Shown piece by piece: positions 1 through 5,954 of a stretch of 6,063 nt of DNA. The notes beneath the pieces are model-generated. The model did no database searches, had not been told where the DNA came from, and worked only from the letters and a program-made list of their open reading frames with translations. Positions within the stretch are counted from its first letter, which is position 1. Each line of letters begins with the position of its first letter. The position numbers and the translations under genes were made by a program. Source of the DNA: Planctomycetota bacterium (GTDB lineage Bacteria > Planctomycetota > PLA2 > JAEUHO01); the NCBI GenBank assembly GCA_026647295.1, contig JAPKHB010000251.1:1-6063 (forward strand), in the 5' to 3' direction.

Positions 1-16
1 GGCGAAACACCGCATG

Positions 17-43
17 ACCCGCAGCGGACCAGTCGCTACGGAT
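17..43 (-). terminator. Stem-loop just downstream of tRNA-His, possible terminator or processing signal
   Basis: Read on the minus strand, ATCCGTAGCG (43..34) pairs with CGCTGCGGGT (26..17) over 10 bp with two G-U wobbles, closing a 7-nt loop. It begins 5 nt after the encoded CCA of the tRNA gene. The following bases contain only a short T run (GTGTTTCG), so it is not a textbook intrinsic terminator. Its position suggests a 3' end or processing structure for the tRNA precursor. Confidence 0.35.
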
Positions 44-48
44 GATCA

Positions 49-126
49 TGGGGTGAGCAACGGGATTCGAACCCGCGACCTCCGGAACCACAATCCGGCG
101 CTCTAACCAGCTGAGCTATGCCCACC
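49..126 (-). tRNA. tRNA-His (anticodon GUG)
   Basis: The minus strand folds as a complete tRNA. The acceptor arm GTGGGCA pairs with TGCTCAC with one G-U wobble. The D arm is AGCTCAGCTGGTTAGAGC. The anticodon stem CCGGA/TCCGG encloses the loop TTGTGGT, giving anticodon GTG (histidine). The T arm contains GGTTCGAATCC. An extra G at position 126 lies opposite the discriminator C at position 52, which is the G-1:C73 pair that histidyl-tRNA synthetase requires. CCA is encoded at 51..49. The gene lies downstream of rbfA on the same strand but has its own promoter-like sequence, so it is probably a separate or additional transcription unit. Confidence 0.97.
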
Positions 127-142
127 GAGCGGTGTGGGGGAG

Positions 143-171
143 AGGGTAGGGCGCTGGGCGCGGGGCGTCAA
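143..171 (-). promoter_or_regulatory. Putative sigma70-type promoter of tRNA-His
   Basis: The minus strand has TTGACG (171..166, five of six matches to the -35 consensus), a spacer of exactly 17 nt, and TACCCT (148..143, matching the key first, second and last -10 bases). The -10 ends 16 nt before the tRNA 5' end, so transcription would start roughly 9 nt upstream of the mature tRNA. The fit is by motif and spacing only. Confidence 0.55.
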
Positions 172-180
172 TCGGGGCGG

Positions 181-219
181 GGGGCGCAGGGGCGCAGGGG
201 CGCGGGGGCGCAGGGCGCC
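181..219. repeat. Tandem 8-nt repeat, unit GGGGCGCA
   Basis: Four contiguous copies of an 8-nt unit run from 181 to 212: GGGGCGCA, GGGGCGCA, GGGGCGCG, GGGGCGCA. A degenerate partial copy follows to 219. The repeat sits in the short spacer between the rbfA stop and the tRNA-His promoter. No gene is visible in the spacer (127-234), and no T-tailed terminator follows rbfA. Confidence 0.75.
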
Positions 220-234
220 GGTGGACGCCGCGCG

Positions 235-699
235 TCAGTCCTGGGCCTCGAAAGCGGCGTCCGGGTCGGCGGGACCCCCGTCCCCGGCGGCGGGGGCGGC
301 CTCGGGGTCCGTCCCGGAGGGCGCCTCCCCGGCCTCCGCGTCCTCGTCCCCGCGCTCCTCGCGCAGGGACTGGAAGATGCGCTCGAGCCGCTCGGCCTTG
401 GCGAGGGTGGCGTCATAGGCCAGCGAGAGCTGGGGCGTGATCCGCGTGCGCATCACGGTCGCCACGTGGCGTTGGATGACCGGCAGCGCGTCCTTGAGCC
501 CCCGGGCGCAGGTGCGGCGCTGGGCCTCTTCGCCCAGGCACGACCAGAACACCCGCGCGGCGCTCAAGTCCGGCGCGAGCTTCACGCGCGTGATGGACAC
601 CAGGCCGATCCGCGGGTCGTGCAGGTCGCGCTGCACGGTCTCGGCGACCGCCTCGAGGATCAGCTGCTGGAGGCGCAGGACGCGGCGTTCGGTGGCCAT
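235..699 (-). CDS. rbfA: 30S ribosome-binding factor RbfA
   Basis: This encodes a 154-residue RbfA, the small KH-fold protein that binds the 30S subunit and helps mature the 16S rRNA 5' end. The N-terminus (MATERRVLRL) leads into the family signature DPRIGLVSITRVKLAPDLSAAR at about residues 28-49. A second conserved block, RTRITPQLSLAYD, lies at about 84-96 and corresponds to the family's RxTPxLxFxxD stretch. Residues 115-154 form an acidic Ala/Pro/Glu/Asp tail beyond the folded domain, probably disordered. The ATG lies 17 nt after the infB stop. No Shine-Dalgarno sequence is visible: the ATG is preceded by a run of eight C, so translation probably depends on coupling to infB. The neighbours nusA and infB are the usual operon partners. 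The truB that often follows is not here; a tRNA gene follows instead. The identification is firm. Confidence 0.95.
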   Translation of the reverse strand: MATERRVLRLQQLILEAVAETVQRDLHDPRIGLVSITRVKLAPDLSAARVFWSCLGEEAQRRTCARGLKDALPVIQRHVATVMRTRITPQLSLAYDATLAKAERLERIFQSLREERGDEDAEAGEAPSGTDPEAAPAAGDGGPADPDAAFEAQD

Positions 700-716
700 G
701 GGGGGGGCGGGCGCGG

Positions 717-3125
717 TCAGCCCTGGAGGGTGCGGCGGCGGGCTTCGATGGTGTAGGCCTCGATCACGTCGCCGGCCTGGAACGCGTCCCAGCCCTCGAC
801 GGTGAGCCCGCACTCGAGGCCCTCGCGCACCTCGCGGGCGGCGTCCTTCTCGCGGCGCAGGCTGCTGACGGTGCCTTCGTGCACCACCTCGTCGCCGCGC
901 CGGACCCGGACCATGGCGTCGCGGCGCATGAGCCCGTCCTTCACGCGGCAGCCGGCGATGTTGCCGATCTTGGAGAAGGTGAACACCTGCAGGACCTCGG
1001 CGTGGCCGAGCACCACCTCCTCCATCTCGGGGGCGAGGCGGCCCTCCATCAGGTCGCGGATGTCCTGCTCGATGTCGTAGATGACCCGGTAGATGCGCAC
1101 GTCGACGTGGTCCTGCTTGGCCTTCTGGCGGGCCTTGGCGTCGATGTTCACGTGGAAGCCGATGATGTGGGCCTTGGACGCGGTCGCGAGGACCACGTCG
1201 CTCTCGTTCACGGCCCCCACGCCGGCGTGCACGATGGTGACCTTCACCTCGTCGGTGCCCAAGCGCTGCAGGACGGTCTTGAGCGGATGGAGCGACCCGT
1301 CGACGTCGGCCTTCACCACGACGCGGACCTCCTCGACCTTGCTCTGCTCGATCGCGCCGAAGAGGGTGTCGAGCGTGACGGGCTTGGCCTGGGAGGCCAT
1401 CTCGACCTCGCGGTTGCGCTGGCGGCGGGTCTCGGCGATCTGGCGGGCGTCGCCGGCATCGCGGGCCACGTAGATCTTGGATCCGGCCTGGGGCGCCCGG
1501 TCCAGGCCGATCACCTCGACCGGCTCGCTCGGGCCCGCGGCGTCCACGGACTGGCCCATGTAGTTGAACAGCGCCCGGGCCGTGCCCCAGGCCTCGCCGG
1601 CCAGGATCACGTCGCCCTTGTGGAGCGTGCCGTTCTGCACCAGAACGGTGGCCACGATGCCCCGCTGCGGCGAGTTCTGGGCCTCGATGACCGTGCCCAC
1701 GGCGTGGCGCCTGGGGTTGGCCCGGTACTTCTCGGCGTCCACCTCGGCCATCAGCGCCAGGTGGGCCAGCAGGGCCGGCACGCCCAGGCCCGTGATGCCC
1801 GAGACCTCGAACACGGAGACGTCGCCGCCGTAGCCCTCCACGTAGACCTCGTGCTCGGAGAGCTGCTGCTTCACGCGTTCGGGGCGGGCGTTCTCCTTGT
1901 CGCACTTGGTGATGGCGACCACGATGTCCACCCCGGCCGCCTTGGCGTGGCTGATGGCTTCGATCGTCTGGGGCATCACCCCGTCGTCGCCGGCCACGAT
2001 CAGGATCACGATGTCGGTCACCTGCGCGCCGCGCGCGCGCATCTCGGTGAAGGCTTCGTGGCCAGGGGTGTCGATGAAGGTGACCCGCCGGCCGTCCTCG
2101 AGCTGCACCTGGCTCGCGGCGATGTGCTGGGTGATGCCGCCGGCCTCGCGCGCGGCGACGTCGGTGCGCCGGATGTAGTCGAGCAGGGTCGTCTTGCCGT
2201 GGTCCACGTGGCCGAGGATGGTCACCACCGGCGGCCGCGGCCGCAGGTCTTCGGGCCGGTCCTCCTCGTCGAAGCGGGCGAGCAGGGTGTCCTCGGCGGT
2301 CACGCGCTCGACGAAGTTGACGTTGACCTCGAGCTCCACGGCCAGCAACTCGACGGTGTCCTTGTCGAGCAGGCTGTTGGGGGTGAGCACCATCCCGTGG
2401 TTCTTGAAGAGGATCTTGATGATCTCGGCGGCCTTGTAGCCGCTGGCCTCGCCGAGACCCTTGACCGTGATCGGGAGCTTCACGTCCACCGAGGTGGGCC
2501 GGGCCTTTTGCACCTGCGCCTGCGCCTTGCCGGGGGCGCCGCGCTTGCGCATCGTGAAGGTTTCCTTGCCCCGCTTGCGCCGGTCGCCCTCGCGGTCGCG
2601 GTCGCGCTCGGGGCCCTGACGCCGGCCGCTCACGCGCCGCGCGCCCGGGGCGCGGTCCGAGACCGGGATCTGCGGCTCCATCCCGCCCTCGCCGGTGCGG
2701 CCGCCGGGGCGGGCGGGGCGCGTGACCCCGGGGATCCCGCCGTGGGGCGCGTCGCGCACCAGCCGGCCCGCGCGCGGGTCGATCGACGGGACCAGCGGGG
2801 CCAGCGGGTCGGCCGCGACGGGCTCCGCCGTCTCGGCCGCAGCCTCGTCGGAAGGGGCCGGCTCGGGCTCGGCCACGGGGGCCGGGGCTTCCGCGACCGC
2901 CCCCGCGGGCGGCGCCACGGCGACCGGCACCGGCTCGGGCGCCGGCGGGGGCGGCGCCGGCGGCGCGGTGAGCGAGTCGTGCAACTCGCGGATGCGCCGC
3001 TCGAGCTCCTCGGTGATGACCGCCATCTGGTTGCCGACGGACAGCCCGAGGGCGGTCAGCTCCCGGATGAAGGCGCGCGGACGCGCGCCGAGCTCGTGGG
3101 CGATCTGGTAGAAGCGCTTGGCCAA
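717..3125 (-). CDS. infB: Translation initiation factor IF2
   Basis: This is an 802-residue IF2, the GTPase that brings initiator fMet-tRNA to the 30S subunit and promotes subunit joining. An IF2_N module (MAKRFYQIAHELG, residues 1-50) opens the protein. A Pro/Ala/Glu-rich linker (53-110) and an Arg/Lys/Glu-rich linker (about 160-200) follow, then a second IF2_N-like module (about 214-275). The GTPase domain has G1 GHVDHGKT (305-312), G2 GGITQHI (329-335) and G3 DTPGH (352-356, with the catalytic His356). G4 is TKCD (406-409) where IF2 normally has NKxD, and G5 is SGI (442-444) instead of the usual SAx. Domains II, III (VTLDTLFGAIEQ, HAGVGAVNESDV) and the tRNA-binding C2 domain (FTFSKIGNIAGCRVKDG, 715-731) are complete. 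The start is TTG at 3125..3123. It is chosen because MAKRFYQIAHELG matches IF2 N-termini such as the MAKxRxYQLAKELG type, and no ATG lies in frame between nusA and this point. A weak GGAT lies upstream. It sits mid-operon between nusA and rbfA. Confidence 0.97.
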   Translation of the reverse strand: MAKRFYQIAHELGARPRAFIRELTALGLSVGNQMAVITEELERRIRELHDSLTAPPAPPPPAPEPVPVAVAPPAGAVAEAPAPVAEPEPAPSDEAAAETAEPVAADPLAPLVPSIDPRAGRLVRDAPHGGIPGVTRPARPGGRTGEGGMEPQIPVSDRAPGARRVSGRRQGPERDRDREGDRRKRGKETFTMRKRGAPGKAQAQVQKARPTSVDVKLPITVKGLGEASGYKAAEIIKILFKNHGMVLTPNSLLDKDTVELLAVELEVNVNFVERVTAEDTLLARFDEEDRPEDLRPRPPVVTILGHVDHGKTTLLDYIRRTDVAAREAGGITQHIAASQVQLEDGRRVTFIDTPGHEAFTEMRARGAQVTDIVILIVAGDDGVMPQTIEAISHAKAAGVDIVVAITKCDKENARPERVKQQLSEHEVYVEGYGGDVSVFEVSGITGLGVPALLAHLALMAEVDAEKYRANPRRHAVGTVIEAQNSPQRGIVATVLVQNGTLHKGDVILAGEAWGTARALFNYMGQSVDAAGPSEPVEVIGLDRAPQAGSKIYVARDAGDARQIAETRRQRNREVEMASQAKPVTLDTLFGAIEQSKVEEVRVVVKADVDGSLHPLKTVLQRLGTDEVKVTIVHAGVGAVNESDVVLATASKAHIIGFHVNIDAKARQKAKQDHVDVRIYRVIYDIEQDIRDLMEGRLAPEMEEVVLGHAEVLQVFTFSKIGNIAGCRVKDGLMRRDAMVRVRRGDEVVHEGTVSSLRREKDAAREVREGLECGLTVEGWDAFQAGDVIEAYTIEARRRTLQG

Positions 3126-3130
3126 TGGGG

Positions 3131-3134
3131 ATCC
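3131..3134 (-). promoter_or_regulatory. Weak ribosome binding site for the TTG start of infB
   Basis: GGAT lies 5 nt before the TTG codon on the minus strand and is the only Shine-Dalgarno-like sequence near it. A weak site combined with a TTG start suggests modest initiation. Confidence 0.35.
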
Positions 3135-3147
3135 AGTCGGTCGGGTT

Positions 3148-3201
3148 GGGCCCGGCTCCCGGGCCCGAAGCGGGGCATGGTACCGCGCCCCGAACGGCGC
3201 G
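3148..3201 (-). other. Two compact hairpins in the nusA-infB spacer
   Basis: The 123-nt spacer between nusA and infB (3126-3248) has no gene. In transcription order it contains a stem CGCGCC/GGCGCG with a 6-nt loop (3201..3184). An 8-bp perfect stem GGGCCCGG/CCGGGCCC with a 3-nt loop (3166..3148) follows, ending 22 nt before the TTG start of infB. Neither is followed by a T run, so they are not intrinsic terminators. They could be processing sites, transcript stabilisers or modulators of infB initiation. Some such stems are expected by chance at this GC content. Confidence 0.45.
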
Positions 3202-3248
3202 TCCCCTACGGTGCGCAGGGGCCGGTGCCGGTCGGTGCGCGTCGGGGA

Positions 3249-4379
3249 TCAGGCGCCCGAACGCTCCTCGCCGGACTCGGGCGCGACCGGATCGGCGGCG
3301 GCGGCCGCCTGGGCTTCCGCCGCGGGCGGCTCGTCCTCTGCCGGCGGGCGCTCGGCCGGCGCGTCCGGCGCCGGTTCGGTCGCGCCGGCGGCGGCGTCGG
3401 CGCCGGTCTCGCCCGGGGCGCCCGCGGCGGCCCCGGCGGGGGGCGCCAGGGGCGCCTCGCCCTGGATGTTGATCTCCCAGCCCGAGAGGCGCGAGGCCAG
3501 GCGCACGTTGGCGCCGCGCCGCCCGATGGCCAGCGAGAGCTGGTCCTCCTCGACGAGGACGTCGGCGCTCTGGTTGTCCCAGTTGAGGGTGATCGAGTTG
3601 ATCTGCGCGGGCTTGAGCGCCGTGGCGATCATCAGTTCGGGCTGCTCCTCGAACTTCAGGATGTCGACCTTCTCGCCGTTGAGTTCGTCGATGATGTTGC
3701 GGATGCGGCTGCCCCGCACGCCGACGCAGGCGCCGATCGGGTCCACCTTGGCGTCCAGGCTGGCCACGGCGAGCTTGGTCTTGTAGCCCGCCTCTCGCTC
3801 GATGCGCCGGATCAGGATCACGCCGTCCCCGATCTCGGGAACCTCCAACTCGAAGAGCTTGGCGACGAACTCCGGGCGGCTGCGCGAGAGTACGATGCGC
3901 ACGCGCTGGCCGAGCGGCCGGACCTCGAACAGGAAGGCGCGGATGCGGTCGCCGACCTTGAAGTTCTCGCCGCGGATCTGCTCGGAGCGGGGGACGATGC
4001 CCTCGACGCGCCCCATGTTGACGATGAGGTTGCCGCCCTCGATGCGCTGGATCGTCCCGGTGACGATCGTGTTCAGCCGGCGGTTGTACTCGTCCAGGTG
4101 CTTGTCGCGCTCGGCCTCCCGGATGCGCTGGTTCATCACCTGGCGGGCCGTCTGGGCGGCGATCCGGCCGAACTCGACGCTCTTGGCCGAGCCGTTGACG
4201 AGGCATTGGATCTCGCCGCTGCGGCGGTCCAGCCGCACCTCGATCACCGCCGTCTCCCCGAACTTGCGCCGCGCGGCCGTGAGCAGGCCCTGCTCGATGG
4301 CGGTGAAGACGATCTCCTTGTCGATGCCGCGGTCCCGATGGACCACATCGGCGAACCGGATGATGTCGGCGGGGTCCAT
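3249..4379 (-). CDS. nusA: Transcription termination/antitermination factor NusA
   Basis: This is a 376-residue NusA, the RNA polymerase-binding factor that governs pausing, termination and antitermination. The N-terminal polymerase-binding domain spans about residues 1-103 (GIDKEIVFTAIEQGLLTAAR at 18-37, then GRIAAQTARQVMNQRIREAE at 71-90). The S1 domain spans about 105-170 (IVTGTIQRIEGGNLIVNMG and IVLSRS). KH1 carries the GVRG loop at 220-223 and KH2 the GRRG loop at 286-289 within LSLAIGRRGANVRLAS. The protein ends in a 68-residue Ala/Pro/Glu tail (309-376) of low complexity and lacks the acidic AR1/AR2 repeats of the E. coli protein, as in many other phyla. The ATG is preceded by a good AGGAG at 5-nt spacing. 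It is the first gene of the nusA-infB-rbfA operon; the rimP that often precedes nusA is missing. The identification is firm. Confidence 0.97.
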   Translation of the reverse strand: MDPADIIRFADVVHRDRGIDKEIVFTAIEQGLLTAARRKFGETAVIEVRLDRRSGEIQCLVNGSAKSVEFGRIAAQTARQVMNQRIREAERDKHLDEYNRRLNTIVTGTIQRIEGGNLIVNMGRVEGIVPRSEQIRGENFKVGDRIRAFLFEVRPLGQRVRIVLSRSRPEFVAKLFELEVPEIGDGVILIRRIEREAGYKTKLAVASLDAKVDPIGACVGVRGSRIRNIIDELNGEKVDILKFEEQPELMIATALKPAQINSITLNWDNQSADVLVEEDQLSLAIGRRGANVRLASRLSGWEINIQGEAPLAPPAGAAAGAPGETGADAAAGATEPAPDAPAERPPAEDEPPAAEAQAAAAADPVAPESGEERSGA

Positions 4380-4384
4380 GGGGG

Positions 4385-4389
4385 CTCCT
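4385..4389 (-). promoter_or_regulatory. nusA: Ribosome binding site of nusA
   Basis: AGGAG lies 5 nt upstream of the nusA ATG on the minus strand, separated by five C. It is the only strong Shine-Dalgarno sequence among the three operon genes and fixes the nusA start. Confidence 0.8.
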
Positions 4390-4432
4390 GGGTCGGCAGT
4401 GGATCAGGGGGTGTCACCCTCCGGACACGCAA

Positions 4433-4458
4433 GGAGGCGGGCATGGGAGCCCGCCTCC
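4433..4458 (-). other. Perfect 10-bp hairpin in the nusA leader
   Basis: GGAGGCGGGC (4433-4442) and GCCCGCCTCC (4449-4458) are exact reverse complements around a 6-nt loop. On the nusA side only TT follows the stem, so it is not a normal intrinsic terminator. If the promoter at 4511..4482 is used, the hairpin starts about 15-20 nt into the nusA transcript and about 50 nt before the Shine-Dalgarno sequence. It could be an attenuator, an RNase-resistance structure or a site for autoregulation. The function is inferred only from position. Confidence 0.6.
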
Positions 4459-4481
4459 GAGGAGTCGTTCAGGCATCCGGC

Positions 4482-4511
4482 AATATTGGCCGCTCCAAGG
4501 GCCAGGGTCAA
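4482..4511 (-). promoter_or_regulatory. Putative promoter of the nusA-infB-rbfA operon
   Basis: On the minus strand TTGACC (4511..4506) matches five of six -35 bases. AATATT (4487..4482) is a plausible -10 at 18-nt spacing; CAATAT, shifted by one, gives 17 nt. This is the most AT-rich patch of the otherwise very GC-rich intergenic region. The predicted start near 4475 leaves a leader of about 95 nt before nusA. Confidence 0.5.
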
Positions 4512-4534
4512 GCCGGGGCCACCCCCCTGCGGGC

Positions 4535-4574
4535 CGGCTTCCGGGCCCCGCTTCCGGCCCCCGCTTGCGGCCCC
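4535..4574. repeat. Degenerate 13-14-nt tandem repeat between divergent promoters
   Basis: Three adjacent similar units occur: CGGCTTCCGGGCCC (4535-4548), CGCTTCCGGCCCC (4549-4561) and CGCTTGCGGCCCC (4562-4574). They lie between the -35 boxes of the nusA and hexulose-phosphate synthase promoters. The rest of the 4380-4652 intergenic region shows only the promoters, hairpin and ribosome binding site listed separately. Confidence 0.5.
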
Positions 4575-4614
4575 CGGGGGCGCCCCGCGCCGCTCCCGCC
4601 GGCCCGGGCGCGCG

Positions 4615-4643
4615 TTGTCCGCGCCCACCGCGGGGCGTAGGCT
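4615..4643 (+). promoter_or_regulatory. Putative near-leaderless promoter of the HPS-RraA fusion gene
   Basis: TTGTCC (4615-4620, four of six -35 matches) is followed after exactly 17 nt by TAGGCT (4638-4643), which has the key T, A and final T of a -10 box. Only 9 nt separate the -10 from the ATG at 4653, so the transcript should begin about 2-3 nt before the start codon. The absence of a Shine-Dalgarno sequence before the ATG fits leaderless translation. Confidence 0.5.
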
Positions 4644-4652
4644 GGCCCCGAG

Positions 4653-5954
4653 ATGCAGGCGCGCCTCCAACTGGCCCTCGACCAGGTCGACCTTCCCCGG
4701 GCCCTCAAGGCGGCGCGGGAGGCGGTGGAGGGGGGGGTGCACATCCTGGAGGTCGGCACTCCCCTGCTCAAGAGCGAGGGCCTCCAGGCCGTCCGGGCGC
4801 TACGGGAGGCCTTCCCGACCCACGAGATCGTCTGCGACGCCAAGACCATGGACGCCGGACGCCTGGAGATGGAGGCCGCGGCGAAGGCCGGGGCGACCAC
4901 CGCCACGGTCCTCGGCGTGGCCTCCGACTCGACGCTGCGCGAGTGCGTGGAGGCCGGGCGGAACTACGGCATCGCGGTCCTGGTCGACCTGCTGGGCTGC
5001 CCCGACCCGGTCGCCCGCGCCCGCGAGGCGGAGGCCCTCGGCGCCACCCTGGTCAACGTGCACTGCCCCATCGACGAGCAGGTGCAGGGGAAGGACCCCC
5101 TGGAGACCCTGCGCGCGGTCCGGGCCGCCGTCGCGATCCCCGTGTCGGTGGCCGGCGGGCTCACCGCCCGCACCGCCCCCCGGGCCGTCGCCGCCGGCGC
5201 CGATGTCGTGATCGTGGGCGGCGCGATCACCAAGGCCCCCGACGCGCGGGAAGCCACGCGCGAGATCCTGGCCGCCATGGCCAGCGGAGAGGCGGGGGAG
5301 GGCCGCACGGCCGAGCGCATCTCCTCCGCCGAGGCGCTGCGCAGCGCGTTCGAGCAGGTCTCGACCCCCAACCTCTCCGACGCGATGCACCGCGCGCCGT
5401 GCTGGCACGGGCTCCTGGCCACCCAGCCCGAGCGCCGGGTGGCCGGCCCCGCGGTCACGGTGCGCACCCTGCCCGGGGACTGGGCCAAGCCCGTCGAGGC
5501 GATCGACGCCTGCCAGCCCGGCGACGTGCTCGTCATCGACGCCGGCGGCGTCCCCCCGGCCGTGTGGGGGGAACTCGCGACGCACTCCGCCCTCAACCGC
5601 AAGTTGGCCGGCGTCGTGGTCCACGGGGCGATCCGCGACACGGCCGACGTCCGCCGCCTCGGCCTCCCCGTGTTCGCCCGCACGGTGGCGGCCCACGCCG
5701 GGGAGCCCAAGGGCCTGGGCGAGGTCCGGGTCGCCCTGCGGGTGGACGGGGTCGAGTGCCGTCCGGGCGACTGGATCGTGGGCGACGTCGACGGGGTGAT
5801 GGTGGTACCGGCCGCGCGGGCCGTGGAGATGGCCAACCGCGCGACGTACTGCCTGGAGGTGGAGAACCGCGTGCGGGCGGAGATCCGCGAGGGGGGCGAG
5901 ACGCTGGCCCGGGTCGTGGACCTGTACAAGTGGGAGAAGCGCCTCGGCCACTAG
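4653..5954 (+). CDS. Fusion of 3-hexulose-6-phosphate synthase and RraA/HMG-aldolase-like domain
   Basis: This is a 433-residue two-domain protein. Residues 1-209 are an OMP-decarboxylase-superfamily barrel of the 3-hexulose-6-phosphate synthase type, which joins formaldehyde to ribulose 5-phosphate or runs in reverse. Supporting motifs are Asp10 in LALD, EVGTPLLKSEG (33-43, diagnostic for HPS), the DxKxxD motif DAKTMD (62-67), His137 in NVHCPIDEQ, and the phosphate-binding VAGG (166-169) and VGG (188-190). After a short Gly/Ala linker, residues about 223-433 form an RraA-like domain (GPAVTVRTLPGDW, PGDVLVIDAGG, WGELATHSA, GAIRD). Glu307 and Arg328-Asp329 reproduce the acidic-X20-R-D pattern of HMG/CHA aldolases, with Glu in place of Asp; E. 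coli RraA has RQ instead of RD. Fusions of this kind are annotated in archaea and some bacteria as HPS/ribonuclease regulator. No partner isomerase (PHI) gene lies in the window. The start MQARLQLALD matches HPS N-termini. What the second domain does is not established by the sequence: lyase or decarboxylase activity seems as likely as RNase regulation. Confidence 0.9.
   Translation: MQARLQLALDQVDLPRALKAAREAVEGGVHILEVGTPLLKSEGLQAVRALREAFPTHEIVCDAKTMDAGRLEMEAAAKAGATTATVLGVASDSTLRECVEAGRNYGIAVLVDLLGCPDPVARAREAEALGATLVNVHCPIDEQVQGKDPLETLRAVRAAVAIPVSVAGGLTARTAPRAVAAGADVVIVGGAITKAPDAREATREILAAMASGEAGEGRTAERISSAEALRSAFEQVSTPNLSDAMHRAPCWHGLLATQPERRVAGPAVTVRTLPGDWAKPVEAIDACQPGDVLVIDAGGVPPAVWGELATHSALNRKLAGVVVHGAIRDTADVRRLGLPVFARTVAAHAGEPKGLGEVRVALRVDGVECRPGDWIVGDVDGVMVVPAARAVEMANRATYCLEVENRVRAEIREGGETLARVVDLYKWEKRLGH

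Noticed and set aside
3126..3178. Possible upstream ATG (3178) as an alternative infB start
   Set aside because: It is 53 nt from the TTG, so out of frame with IF2, and its product shows no homology.
3160..3480. Alanine/proline/glutamate-coding repeats in the NusA tail read as a possible separate small gene or repeat element
   Set aside because: The frame is continuous with NusA and ends at its stop; low-complexity tails are common in GC-rich genomes.
235..4206. A minus-strand open frame of more than 1300 codons running through infB and nusA in a different phase, rich in Arg, Gly and Pro
   Set aside because: It is an alternate-frame shadow created by GC-rich codons. Only its last 154 codons (rbfA) show family motifs; the rest overlaps well-identified genes.
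4433..4458. Hairpin read as an intrinsic terminator between the divergent genes
   Set aside because: Neither strand has a T run after the stem, and no gene converges on it; both neighbours start, not end, around this region.
879..4640. A plus-strand open frame of about 1250 codons antisense to infB and nusA, rich in His, Asp, Val and Leu
   Set aside because: Its composition is that of the reverse complement of GC-rich coding DNA, with no domain motif. It is a typical antisense shadow.
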